A DNA stretch of 35,933 nt from JAAAOZ01 sp964496595 (GTDB lineage Bacteria; Chloroflexota; Anaerolineae; B4-G1; SLSP01): contig CAZCAI010000025.1 of NCBI GenBank assembly GCA_964496595.1, forward strand, positions 1-35,933, given 5' to 3'. Positions within the stretch are counted from its first letter, which is position 1, and the number at the start of each line of letters is the position of its first letter. The position numbers were made by a program, and so were the translations under genes. The notes beneath the pieces were generated by a model. That model was not told the DNA's origin and did no database searches. It was given only the letters and a program-made list of their open reading frames with translations. Below, piece after piece: positions 26,262 to 34,158 of this stretch.

Positions 26262-26710
26262 ATCTCGATCTCCTTTATCAAGTCCAGAGCTGAAACTACC
26301 TGGACATTCAAATCCTCGATCTGTCTTGCCTGATTGCGTAATCGATCATCGCAAGTGCAAAAATAATCTGCTTGTACAGCTTCAGCCGATGCTAAATGGA
26401 GCGCATCCAATGGCTTGATGCCAAGGACGTTGAAGGCTCTGGCACGGCTTTCTACGGTTTCATCTAACACGGCCCACTCCTCGGCTTTGTCCAATATTCC
26501 AAGAGCATATTCGCGCCGGGTGGGATTAGGATTGCGTTCCGTTTCAAAAGATAATGCGTCGGAAGCCACCAGGGTAAGCTGGTCAGCTTCACACCATCTC
26601 AGAATGCTCAGCACAGCTTCTGCTTCTAAAATGATCCGAACTTGGGTTCTGCTATCCAAAGGGCGTTGGATGCTGCACGTATCTAGGTATATTTTCGTCA
26701 TTTTTGGCAC
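26258..26710 (-). CDS. PIN-domain protein (putative ribonuclease toxin)
   Basis: A 150-aa PIN-domain protein; the family cleaves RNA using a cluster of acidic residues that bind Mg2+ or Mn2+. Visible are Asp10 in IYLDTCSIQRP, Glu56 in SFETERN, Asp102 in KPLDALHLASAE and the Asp121-Asp122 pair in CTCDDRL, so the active-site quartet seems complete. The length is typical. The annotated start is GTG at 26710; an ATG at 26701, just before the first strand, is equally possible, and neither has a strong ribosome-binding site. It overlaps the small downstream gene by 4 nt. The pair is probably a toxin-antitoxin module or a PIN-based regulator, and it sits between two near-identical hairpin terminators. 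Confidence 0.85.
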   Translation of the reverse strand: MPKMTKIYLDTCSIQRPLDSRTQVRIILEAEAVLSILRWCEADQLTLVASDALSFETERNPNPTRREYALGILDKAEEWAVLDETVESRARAFNVLGIKPLDALHLASAEAVQADYFCTCDDRLRNQARQIEDLNVQVVSALDLIKEIEI

Positions 26711-26807
26711 TATTCGAATGGGTTAATAGGTTGTTCCGTTTGCTATCACTAAAAACATCGTACAACATCTTCCATCTAAACGCAAATGTTTGTTGCCGGC
26801 AAACACG

Positions 26808-26836
26808 AACGCGGGGCCGATCTTCGACCCCGCGTT
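26808..26836 (-). terminator. Intrinsic terminator of the XPB cassette
   Basis: The 13-bp stem is the same as at 25965 except for one base. On the minus-strand RNA this change gives a U-G wobble (AACGCGGGGUCGA / UCGGCCCCGCGUU), so the hairpin is intact in the direction of the 743-aa gene. On the plus strand it would be a C-A mismatch. It lies 35 bp beyond the stop of that gene. Confidence 0.78.
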
Positions 26837-26870
26837 GTTATTGCACTTGGAACGGCTACCTACGACAACC

Positions 26871-29102
26871 CTACCACCAGCGATCCTCTTTGATCTCCAC
26901 GCCCCACTCGGCGAGGCGCTCTTGAACCTCATCCCAGTGGTTTTCGTTGACCACAGCCAGGCCGCTCTCCTTGACGAGCGGGCGTAGCCAGCGGTGCAGG
27001 CGGCGATCCGCCCCGCGCAGTTCCGCCAGCGCTTTGGCGCTGGCCATGCGCAGGAGCAGCAGGCGCGCGTACTCGCCCGCGCCGAAGTGCTTGCCCCACG
27101 CCTTGATCCGCTTCTCCCACGCCGCCGAGATCGACTCGCCGGTCATCCTCTCCAGCAGCTTGATGATGTCGGGCACATCCATCCCCAGCGTGGCGGCGGT
27201 GTCCACACTATCCGAGGTGAGTTCCCAATAGCCGTCGACCTCCTCCGCGATGCGGCGCATCGTCCCGGTGACGTAGAGGCTGGGCAGCGGGTGGCGGGGG
27301 CGCAGGACATCGTCATCCCATTGCACGCTGCGCGGTAGATCCTCCTCCGGGCCGTGGGAGACCGTTGGCATGTACTCCAGCTCCCAGAGCCGCTCCCTGA
27401 CCTTCGCGGCTTTGGCGGAGGGCGTCCAGGCGGTGCGCTCATCCAGGCGATTCAAATCCAGATGGATCTCGTCGTCGTTTAGGAGCATCTCCAGCAGCTT
27501 CACATCATCCACCTGGAGGATGCAAATATCACGGCGGATGACGATCCGCTCGTGCTGCGCGCCCCACTCCTCCAGCGAGCGCGCGACGTTTTGCGGCAGC
27601 GGCTGCTCTGTCACCTCGTCCAAGAACTCCCGCAACCGCTCCTCGGTGATATCGCGCTGAAACGCCTGGTAGACGCTCTCGCGGGTCAGCCGGTATTCGA
27701 TCACGCCCTTGCCGACCTTCTCTCGCTTGGCCGCCAGCTCCAATTGCGCCAGCACGGAAAGCGGCGCCGGCCCCATTGCCAAGATTTGGAAATCGGGCTG
27801 GAGGACGATTTGCCACGCGCTCTCTTCTCTGGGCAAGGGCTTGTCTTGATAAAGCGCCTGCGCGATGGGCGCCACCTGCACCGCGCTCAATGAGCGCGCC
27901 GCTTCTTTTTCTGCGACCTTTTCATATCCCAACGAGATAAAGCCGATGCGCTGCATCTCCTCCAAAATTTGGATGACGACGTCGCGCTCCAGATCCCCGA
28001 TGGCCTTGTGGAAATCAGCCGCTTTCTGCGAGTAGTACCAGCGCAGGTTGCGTTCCAGGGTCTGGAGCGCCGAGGCCGAGTAGAGAAATCGCCCCGGCGT
28101 GCCGCTGTTCAAAAGCGCCATCAAGAGCGAGAAGGGCGTCCAATCGGTCTGAGCCAGCTTGGGCAGAAGTTGAACGACCTCCGAGCGCAGCTCCGGTTCC
28201 GGCCGATAGCTCGGCCCGCTCGAGTAGTAGGTGTAGTGGCGCAGCAATTGTTCTTTCACTTCCAACGGCTCCGCCCAGCGTCGATAGGCGCGCAGCGTCT
28301 CATCGATCTGCTGGACCGGCGAGGCATCCCAGAAGCGCATCACCGCGCCATCATCCCGCGCGTGAATCTCGTGCTGCTTGATCTCCACCAGGTTCATGTT
28401 CTTCAAGAAGCTGTACATCCAGCGCAGATCATCCTCGTGCTGCTTGATATCGAGGCCCAAGCTATCTCCGACGCGCCGGACATCGCGCTTGTACATCCCG
28501 CCGGCCTTGAGTTGTTTGGCCGGCTCCTGTAATATCTCCGCCCAGAAGAGGAAGAAGCGGCGGATGAAGCGCTCCACGTCGCCCTCCTCGACGATAGGCG
28601 GGGCGTCGCTCGCGCGCGTTTCGGCCGTCGGCTCTGGGAAGGGGAGCAGATCACGCGGCAGCTTGTTCGCCACCTGCGGCGGCAGCCCGACGGTGATCAC
28701 AGTGTTGAGCGTGCGCTTGGTGCCGCCCTGGGGCGGCGTGAGATTGACGATCAGTCCCTTGTGGAGAAGGCTGTGTAGCACGGTCTGGCCGGCGGAAGCC
28801 AGCGCGTCGGGATGTGCGCCGGTCGCCGGCAGCAGGTGGGCCATCAGCAGCGGCAGGATGATGTCGTGCTGTTGAAGCGGCGATCCTTTTTTCAGGATGA
28901 CGCCCAAGGCGCCGCGCTCCGCGCCCGTCAGCGATTGGATATAGGCCTCCGAACCGGCATGCTCCAGAATTTTCTCCTCGACGGCGTGCACCAGCCACGC
29001 CTTGCGCACCTGGGATTTGGGAAGTTCGACGTCGATATGCTCGGCGATCTGGCGGACGGTCTCCATGTGATAATTATTCAACGAGGCGCGGAGAGATTCC
29101 AT
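26871..29102 (-). CDS. Helicase-associated protein with Helicase_C_3 domain (XPB partner)
   Basis: A 743-aa protein of the family found next to bacterial XPB helicases (compare mycobacterial Rv0862c beside Rv0861c, from memory). It has no Walker motifs, so it is not itself a helicase. Residues about 425-580 form the Helicase_C_3-like module (VLQPDFQILAMGPAPLSVLA, then EYRLTRESVYQAF, QPLPQNVARSLEEW). The N-terminus (1-120) looks helical (RKAWLVHAVEEKILEH), and the C-terminus carries a helical segment ending in EIKEDRWW. It starts 1 nt after the stop of the 639-aa gene, with AAGGAGG placed inside the end of that gene, so the two are translationally coupled. A DNA-binding or loading role for the helicase is inferred. 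It is the last gene of the cassette. Confidence 0.85.
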   Translation of the reverse strand: MESLRASLNNYHMETVRQIAEHIDVELPKSQVRKAWLVHAVEEKILEHAGSEAYIQSLTGAERGALGVILKKGSPLQQHDIILPLLMAHLLPATGAHPDALASAGQTVLHSLLHKGLIVNLTPPQGGTKRTLNTVITVGLPPQVANKLPRDLLPFPEPTAETRASDAPPIVEEGDVERFIRRFFLFWAEILQEPAKQLKAGGMYKRDVRRVGDSLGLDIKQHEDDLRWMYSFLKNMNLVEIKQHEIHARDDGAVMRFWDASPVQQIDETLRAYRRWAEPLEVKEQLLRHYTYYSSGPSYRPEPELRSEVVQLLPKLAQTDWTPFSLLMALLNSGTPGRFLYSASALQTLERNLRWYYSQKAADFHKAIGDLERDVVIQILEEMQRIGFISLGYEKVAEKEAARSLSAVQVAPIAQALYQDKPLPREESAWQIVLQPDFQILAMGPAPLSVLAQLELAAKREKVGKGVIEYRLTRESVYQAFQRDITEERLREFLDEVTEQPLPQNVARSLEEWGAQHERIVIRRDICILQVDDVKLLEMLLNDDEIHLDLNRLDERTAWTPSAKAAKVRERLWELEYMPTVSHGPEEDLPRSVQWDDDVLRPRHPLPSLYVTGTMRRIAEEVDGYWELTSDSVDTAATLGMDVPDIIKLLERMTGESISAAWEKRIKAWGKHFGAGEYARLLLLRMASAKALAELRGADRRLHRWLRPLVKESGLAVVNENHWDEVQERLAEWGVEIKEDRWW

Positions 29103-29103
29103 C

Positions 29104-31023
29104 TTAGTGCTCCTCCTTGGGGATGTAGCCCTGCTTCTCCAGCGCCTGGAGAAGCTTATCGACCGCCTTCGATTCCAGCAGCGCGGCCTTGGGTGTGACC
29201 AGACCCAAGATGGCGTCCTGCAAATCGGGGACGGCGACCTGCACCTCTTGCAACGCGAAGGTGTCCTGTACCATCAGCGCCGATTGATCCGGGTAGAGGC
29301 GGATGTGACCGTAGCGCGCCCATCCCTGCTCCCACCAGGCCTGGATTTCCGGCAGTGGCTCGAAGCCCAGCGCCGAGGTCCACGATTCGGCCAGTGTCTC
29401 GGGCGTCTCGCCGCGCTCGAAGACGCTGTGGAGCTGCTTGAGGTTGAGCTTGTACTGCAACGCCTGTTCCCGCAATCCGATGGGAATGGCCCACTGCTGC
29501 ACATTCTTGATCAGCCCGGCGCTGGCTGGCGGCTGAATCCTCAGCGTCTGGGTCTCTGGATCATAGCTCAGGGACTCGCGCTTCAGCGGTGTCTGCGAGT
29601 GCATCGGGTAGGCGTCGAGGCGGGCCCAATGAATATCCTGCAAATTCAAGAGTTGGAAGGCGGTCACCTCGTCCAGATCCGGCCCCAATTCGACCAGGCC
29701 CAGCCAGAAGAGCGGCCCGCGCACAATATCGACCAACGTCAGACGCAGGACATCCCGCCACTTGCCGCCGGGCGCGGTGAGTCCCAGGGAAGTGTGCGGC
29801 ATAAGGTAGCGGGCCTCGGGATAGATGCGTAGGAGGAGATCGGTCACCTTGGCGACGGAGAGCCACGTTTGTTGGGGCAGGAAGGAGAGCACCGAAAGGA
29901 TGACGTGGCGCAGGATTAAGTGCGTGCGGATGATGAGGCGGCCCACCTCGCTGACGCCCCACGGATGTTGGTACTCCCAGCGCACCTGGATTTCCCCCGC
30001 GCGCCAGTGCTGCCACCACGCGGCCCACGATTCCATACCCTCGTAGAAGCGGTAGAGATGGACGATCTGCTTGCCGGGCGGCAGTTGGAGCCACTGCTGG
30101 ATCAGCCTGGCATCGACGGTGACGGGACTGCCGGGGCGAACAATCGCGCTGGGGCGCAGCAGGTGATATAAAAACTCCGCTTCAAACGCCGGCAGATTGA
30201 GCGCATCCTGCCACGCTTGCAGCGCCTCCGGCTGCGGTTCGGGCGCGGGGGGGAGCATGTCGATGATGCCCTGGTAATTCCGGCGTTCGATGATCTGCCG
30301 CGCGCTCTCCGGCGTGGGCGGCCAGATTTGATATTGATGCATGTAGGTGTGGCGCGGTAGATGCCAGCGGACGTGCGGTTTTAACTCGAAGGCCTGAGAT
30401 TGTAATATCCCCAGAAATTGCTGGATGTGCATACCGATCTCTTGAGGGTCTTTGCGATGGGTCGTGGACGGCGAGGTCTCGGCGGTGACATCGTAGGGAA
30501 TGGACAGCGGCGGGATCCGGCTGAGCAATCCCTCCGGGAGCAGCGCGCCGCCACCAGGCATCTCGATGATGAGACCGCTCTGGGCGACGTTGTGGGCCAG
30601 ATCCTCCAGAAGCGTGGTGAAGGGGTAAAGCCTGGTCATCTCGGCCGGACGGGTCTGCCAGTCTTCGAGTTCGCCGTAGAGTAGAAGATAAGTGTAGTAG
30701 ATGCGCTCCTCTTCGCGCAGATTTTGCATCTCTTGTTGCAAGTGCGCGGCGTCCAAGAACGCTTCCAACATCTGGCGGGCCAGCGTCACACGCGCGCGCC
30801 CCTCCGGCTTGAGGCCCAGGCGGTGGATTTGGCGTCGGATATGGGCGACGCGCCACTCGGCGTTGTCGATTTGCTGCGCCAGCTCCGAGATGACATCCGA
30901 GTCCTTAGCGTGCGTCCACTTGGGTCGATAGCCCAACGGCGCGGGGCGTTGGGGCTTGATCCACTGATAATTTAGATCGCTGGTCAGCGTTGCTTCATCG
31001 TATAACTTCAGATAGTCAGTCAT
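29104..31023 (-). CDS. Uncharacterised XPB-cassette protein with a C-terminal Helicase_C_3-like module
   Basis: A 639-aa protein I do not recognise as a named family. It has no P-loop, signal peptide or membrane segment. The N-terminal 160 residues contain a likely coiled coil (DNAEWRVAHIRRQIHRLG; HLQQEMQNLREEERIYY). The middle is rich in Trp and Leu. The last 130 residues (QYKLNLKQLHSVFERGETPE, then FEPLPEIQAWWEQGWARYGH and LEKQGYIPKEE) follow the same order as the Helicase_C_3 modules of its two neighbours: 'YxL..xSL..A', 'PLP', 'ryGxIrL', and a closing 'GYxP'. The start ATG has AAGGAG 3 nt before it. It lies 120 bp after the XPB gene and 1 nt before the 743-aa gene. It is probably a third subunit or accessory factor of the XPB machine. 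Confidence 0.8.
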   Translation of the reverse strand: MTDYLKLYDEATLTSDLNYQWIKPQRPAPLGYRPKWTHAKDSDVISELAQQIDNAEWRVAHIRRQIHRLGLKPEGRARVTLARQMLEAFLDAAHLQQEMQNLREEERIYYTYLLLYGELEDWQTRPAEMTRLYPFTTLLEDLAHNVAQSGLIIEMPGGGALLPEGLLSRIPPLSIPYDVTAETSPSTTHRKDPQEIGMHIQQFLGILQSQAFELKPHVRWHLPRHTYMHQYQIWPPTPESARQIIERRNYQGIIDMLPPAPEPQPEALQAWQDALNLPAFEAEFLYHLLRPSAIVRPGSPVTVDARLIQQWLQLPPGKQIVHLYRFYEGMESWAAWWQHWRAGEIQVRWEYQHPWGVSEVGRLIIRTHLILRHVILSVLSFLPQQTWLSVAKVTDLLLRIYPEARYLMPHTSLGLTAPGGKWRDVLRLTLVDIVRGPLFWLGLVELGPDLDEVTAFQLLNLQDIHWARLDAYPMHSQTPLKRESLSYDPETQTLRIQPPASAGLIKNVQQWAIPIGLREQALQYKLNLKQLHSVFERGETPETLAESWTSALGFEPLPEIQAWWEQGWARYGHIRLYPDQSALMVQDTFALQEVQVAVPDLQDAILGLVTPKAALLESKAVDKLLQALEKQGYIPKEEH

Positions 31024-31041
31024 AGCTCCTTATTTAATCGC

Positions 31042-31141
31042 GTACCTTGCGAAGGTTTGTGAGAGAATTGCAACCACAAGTCTCTTGGTGTAGCGGAGAT
31101 AATGCAGTCATCAGAGCGATTTGCAACCTTCACAAGGGTAC
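31042..31141. repeat. Intergenic imperfect inverted repeat in the XPB cassette
   Basis: Arms GTACCTTGCGAAGGTTT and CAACCTTCACAAGGGTAC bound about 100 bp and pair over 16-17 bp with one bulge and one or two mismatches. Inside are two related words, GAGAGAATTGCAACC and GAGCGATTTGCAACC. It fills nearly the whole spacer between the helicase and the 639-aa gene. 'CTTGCGAAGGTTT' hairpins are, from memory, dispersed in Chloroflexota genomes. It may act as an mRNA processing or stability element that sets different levels for the flanking genes. Confidence 0.55.
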
Positions 31142-31143
31142 TT

Positions 31144-32895
31144 TTAAGCCGCTTGCGCGTTGGTTTCTAAGGATGCGAGGCCCTCCGGCACTTCATCTTC
31201 GTACAGAATGACGTAGCGATAGCCCTGCTCGGTGAGAAACCGCTGGCGATTGGCGCTGTATTGCTGATCGATGGTCTCTTTGCTCACGATGCTGTAGAAG
31301 TAGGCCTGCGTGCCATCTTTCTTGGGTCGCAGGATGCGTCCCAGGCGCTGCGCCTCCTCCTGGCGCGAGCCGAAGGTGCCGGAGATCTGAATCGCGACGT
31401 TGGCGTCCGGCAGATCGATGGAGAAGTTGGCGACTTTGGAGACGACTAACGTGGAGAATTCGCCCTGGCGGAATTGCTCGTACAACATCTCGCGCTCGCT
31501 CTGCTTCGTCTTTCCCGTGATCAACGGGAAATCATAGCGCTCGGCGATGCTTTCCAGTTGATCCAAGTACATCCCGATGATCAGGATGCGATCATCCTGG
31601 TGATGGCGCAGCAGGCGATCCAAGATTTCGAGCTTGACGGGGTTATCGGCGGCGACGTGATACTTTTGGCGGCGCTCGGCCATGATGTAATCCAACCGCT
31701 GCGCTTTGGGCATCTCCACGCGGATCTCGCTGCACTGCGCCGGCGCGATCCAGCCCTGACGCTCCAGGTCGTGCCAGGGGACATCGTACTTCTTGGGGCC
31801 GATGAGCGAGAAGACATCCTCCTCGCGCCCATCCTCGCGGACTAAGGTCGCGGTCAGGCCCAGGCGGCGGCGCGCTTGAATCTCCGCCGTGATGCGGAAG
31901 ACCGGCGCGGGCAGCAGATGCACCTCATCGTAGATGATCAGGCCCCAATCGTTCTCGTTGAACAGCCCGAAGTGCGGGAACTCCTCCTCCATCGGGAGGT
32001 TCTTGTTCTTGGTCCCGCGCTTGCGATGGGTGAGAATCTGATACGTGGCCACGGTCACCGGCGCGATGTCCTTGGTGTTGCCGCTGTACTCGCCGATCTT
32101 GTCGGCATCCAAAGTCGTCTTATCCAGCAACTCCCGGCGCCATTGGCGCGCCGCGACGGTGCTCGGCGTGAGGATTAACGTATTGGCCTGCACCTTCTCC
32201 ATCACCTCCATGCCGACGATGGTCTTGCCCGCGCCACAGGGCAGAACGATCACGCCGGAGCCGCCGGCCTCCGATCCGCCGGCCCAGAAGATCTCGCTGG
32301 CGTCGTGTTGGTAGCGGCGGATGCGGAACGGATCACCCTCGGCGGTCTGCGCGCGCAGTTGGAAGGGCAATGGCGTGCCGCACACGTAGCCGACCAGATC
32401 CTCGGCGGGATAACCGGCCTTCACCAGCGCCTGCTTGACGTGCCCGCGTCGCGAGGCCGGCACAAGCAACGTGTGCTCGCCCTTCCGCCCGATGACGTAA
32501 ATTTTGACGTGGCGATTGCGCTCCAATTCCATCAAGAGCAGGGCGTCGTCAGACATTAGCCGGAGCTGTTGGGGATCGTAGGGATCGCTCACCAGGCGCA
32601 CGCGCCCGTAGCGCGCGATGGCCTCCTCGATTTCCACGACGACGTTATCGGGCAGGGGATACTTCGCGTACTGCTGTAGCCCGCCCAAAATCTCCTCGGC
32701 GCTCAACCCGGCCGAGGCGGCATTCCACAGCGAAAGCGAGGAGAGCCGGTAGGTGTGGATATATTCCGGGCTTTTCTCCAGCTCGGCGAACCGCGCCAGG
32801 TGATCTCTGGCACCCTCGTAATTCTCGTTATCGACTTCCAGAAGGATCGTTTTATCTCCCTGAACGATCAGTGGCGCTTCTGCTTTATAGTTCAT
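31144..32895 (-). CDS. xpb: XPB/Ssl2-type DNA helicase (DEAD/DEAH superfamily 2)
   Basis: A 3'-5' superfamily-2 helicase/translocase of the XPB (ERCC3) type, ATP-driven and implicated in DNA repair. Numbering in 583 aa: an N-terminal Helicase_C_3-like module (about 45-165), Walker A PCGAGKT (219-225), motif Ia LTPSTVAARQW, DEVH box (323-326), motif III LTAT (347-350), the RED motif characteristic of XPB (353-355), and the second RecA lobe with motif VI QRLGRILRPK. The C-terminus has the usual FLTEQGYRYVILYEDE. The start ATG has AAGG 6 nt upstream. It leads a three-gene leftward cassette with its own near-consensus promoter. All key motifs are intact. It is not adjacent to a Bax1-like nuclease as in archaea. 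Confidence 0.96.
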   Translation of the reverse strand: MNYKAEAPLIVQGDKTILLEVDNENYEGARDHLARFAELEKSPEYIHTYRLSSLSLWNAASAGLSAEEILGGLQQYAKYPLPDNVVVEIEEAIARYGRVRLVSDPYDPQQLRLMSDDALLLMELERNRHVKIYVIGRKGEHTLLVPASRRGHVKQALVKAGYPAEDLVGYVCGTPLPFQLRAQTAEGDPFRIRRYQHDASEIFWAGGSEAGGSGVIVLPCGAGKTIVGMEVMEKVQANTLILTPSTVAARQWRRELLDKTTLDADKIGEYSGNTKDIAPVTVATYQILTHRKRGTKNKNLPMEEEFPHFGLFNENDWGLIIYDEVHLLPAPVFRITAEIQARRRLGLTATLVREDGREEDVFSLIGPKKYDVPWHDLERQGWIAPAQCSEIRVEMPKAQRLDYIMAERRQKYHVAADNPVKLEILDRLLRHHQDDRILIIGMYLDQLESIAERYDFPLITGKTKQSEREMLYEQFRQGEFSTLVVSKVANFSIDLPDANVAIQISGTFGSRQEEAQRLGRILRPKKDGTQAYFYSIVSKETIDQQYSANRQRFLTEQGYRYVILYEDEVPEGLASLETNAQAA

Positions 32896-32987
32896 ATTAA
32901 CCTTGCACTCACCTTATTTTCCTTGATGCGATGTGCATTTTGCAGTCAACTATCGCGATATTCAGCTAAAAGTTCAAATCCGTGCAG

Positions 32988-33020
32988 TGGGAGCAATAAG
33001 ATGTAGGTGTGTCGCTCCCA
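32988..33020 (-). promoter_or_regulatory. Hairpin at the 5' end of the XPB mRNA
   Basis: A perfect 7-bp stem TGGGAGC / GCTCCCA closes a 19-nt loop, starting about where the transcript from the predicted promoter would begin (near 33021). A 5'-terminal stem can protect mRNA from decay. No known riboswitch class is recognised. Confidence 0.4.
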
Positions 33021-33027
33021 ACGGTTT

Positions 33028-33055
33028 ATTATAACGCAGCATGGGGCAATTTCAA
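33028..33055 (-). promoter_or_regulatory. Near-consensus sigma-70 promoter of the XPB cassette
   Basis: Read leftward: TTGAAA (33050-33055), a 16-nt spacer, TATAAT (33028-33033). The -10 is perfect and the -35 matches 5 of 6. The predicted start is about 33021, giving a leader of about 125 nt to the helicase ATG. The 366-bp region 32896-33261 otherwise holds only this leader and the MITE-like element beside it. Confidence 0.72.
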
Positions 33056-33063
33056 GGGTTGGA

Positions 33064-33235
33064 TTTGGCAGAGTGGGTGTGACGCTTGATTGTCGGAAAA
33101 GGCAGTCTTGCACCGCCTGCGGATGAATCGCAGGCTAAAAGCTGAAGTCGGCTAAAGACCGACTGAAGGGAAGAATATGTGTAGAAGCGGGATGCTTTCC
33201 GACGATCAGCCGTCGCTCCCTTTGGCAGAGTGGGT
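33064..33235. mobile_element. MITE-like element (142 bp) flanked by 15-bp direct repeats
   Basis: The 15-nt sequence TTTGGCAGAGTGGGT occurs at 33064-33078 and again at 33221-33235. The 142 bp between them begin GTGACGCTTGATTGTCGGAAA and end with an imperfect inverted copy (reverse complement CGACGGCTGATCGTCGGAAA). Inside are two hairpins: GCCTGCG/CGCAGGC (about 33115-33135) and AGTCGG/CCGACT (about 33147-33165). It has no coding capacity. Terminal inverted repeats, flanking direct repeats and internal stems fit a miniature inverted-repeat element or a REP-type repeat. A 15-bp target duplication would be long, so a segmental duplication is an alternative. Confidence 0.55.
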
Positions 33236-33261
33236 TTGTAGTAAGGTGAAGCGCTGCATGA

Positions 33262-33969
33262 CTACCCTTCAAAGCGATAGCCCACGCCGCGCACGGTGAT
33301 GATGCGCACGGGATGACTGGGATCGCGCTCGATTTTCTCGCGCAGCCAGCGGATATGGACATCGACGGTGCGGCTGCCGCCCGTGTAGTCCCACTCCCAG
33401 ACATTTTCCAGCAACTGCTCGCGGGAAAGCGCCCGGCCTCGATTTTGCGCCAAAGAGAGGAGGAGATCGTATTCCTTGGGGCGGAGATCCAGGCTTTCGC
33501 CGTCGAGGAAGGCCTCGCAGCGACCTATATCGATCACCAGGTTATCGAAAATCAACCGTTGCGGGGTTTTATCCTGCGCCTCAGCGGCGACCTCCTCGCG
33601 GGTGATGCGCACACGGCGCAGCAGCGCCTTGATACGCGCCAGCAGTTCGCGCATACTGAACGGCTTGGTCAGGTAGTCATCAGCGCCGACCTCCAGCCCG
33701 ACGATCTTATCGATCTCGTCGGTGCGGGCGGTCAACATCAAGATGGGGACGTTCATCTCTTTGCGCAGGAGCCGGCACGCCTCAAAGCCATCGATGCCGG
33801 GGAGCATGATGTCCAGGAGGATCAGATCAGGCTTCACCTCCAGGGCCAAATCGACGCCCGTGTTGCCCTCTGCGGCAGTGTGGACCTGATAGCCCTGCTT
33901 CTCAAGGTTATAGGCCAGGGTCTCGCGCAGCACAAGTTCATCTTCCACAACCAATATCGTCTCTGACAT
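33262..33969 (-). CDS. OmpR/PhoB-family response regulator (orphan)
   Basis: DNA-binding response regulator of 235 aa. The receiver domain (1-120) starts ILVVEDELVLRETLA, with phospho-acceptor Asp53 in LILLDIMLPGIDGFEA, the TAR switch and Lys102 in YLTKPFSMRELLARIKALLRR. A winged-helix effector domain follows (about 145-235; LDLRPKEYDLLLSLAQNRG, SREQLLENVWEWDY, TVDVHIRWLREKIE, ending TVRGVGYRFEG). The start at 33969 is chosen because GAGGAG lies 9 nt before it and the receiver begins at once; the open frame extends 26 codons further upstream without such a signal. No histidine kinase is adjacent in the window, and the downstream side is the MITE-like element, so its partner kinase must be elsewhere. 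It is divergent from the rhomboid gene. Confidence 0.95.
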   Translation of the reverse strand: MSETILVVEDELVLRETLAYNLEKQGYQVHTAAEGNTGVDLALEVKPDLILLDIMLPGIDGFEACRLLRKEMNVPILMLTARTDEIDKIVGLEVGADDYLTKPFSMRELLARIKALLRRVRITREEVAAEAQDKTPQRLIFDNLVIDIGRCEAFLDGESLDLRPKEYDLLLSLAQNRGRALSREQLLENVWEWDYTGGSRTVDVHIRWLREKIERDPSHPVRIITVRGVGYRFEG

Positions 33970-34087
33970 CGCTGCTATCTCCTCGCGAAATTCACCATTC
34001 GCACTCATCACTCTAAATGCTTCGCTTTCCCTTCCAAGTGTACCCAAGGATTATCCTACGTCAATGCGGGTTCACATTGTGCCCCCT

Positions 34088-34115
34088 TTGCATCTGAAGC
34101 GATTAGCATTACAAT
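34088..34115 (+). promoter_or_regulatory. Possible promoter of the rhomboid gene
   Basis: A weak TTGCAT (34088-34093), a 16-nt spacer and a good TACAAT (34110-34115) lie 43 bp before the ATG. Only the -10 is convincing. Confidence 0.3.
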
Positions 34116-34158
34116 CAAATCAACAAGCGGTAGCCGCGCTGGGTCTGTGAGGTACTCT

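Noticed and set aside
25965..26836. A CRISPR array suggested by repeated hairpin sequences
   Set aside because: There are only two copies, 840 bp apart, with genes in between and no spacers; both function better as terminators.
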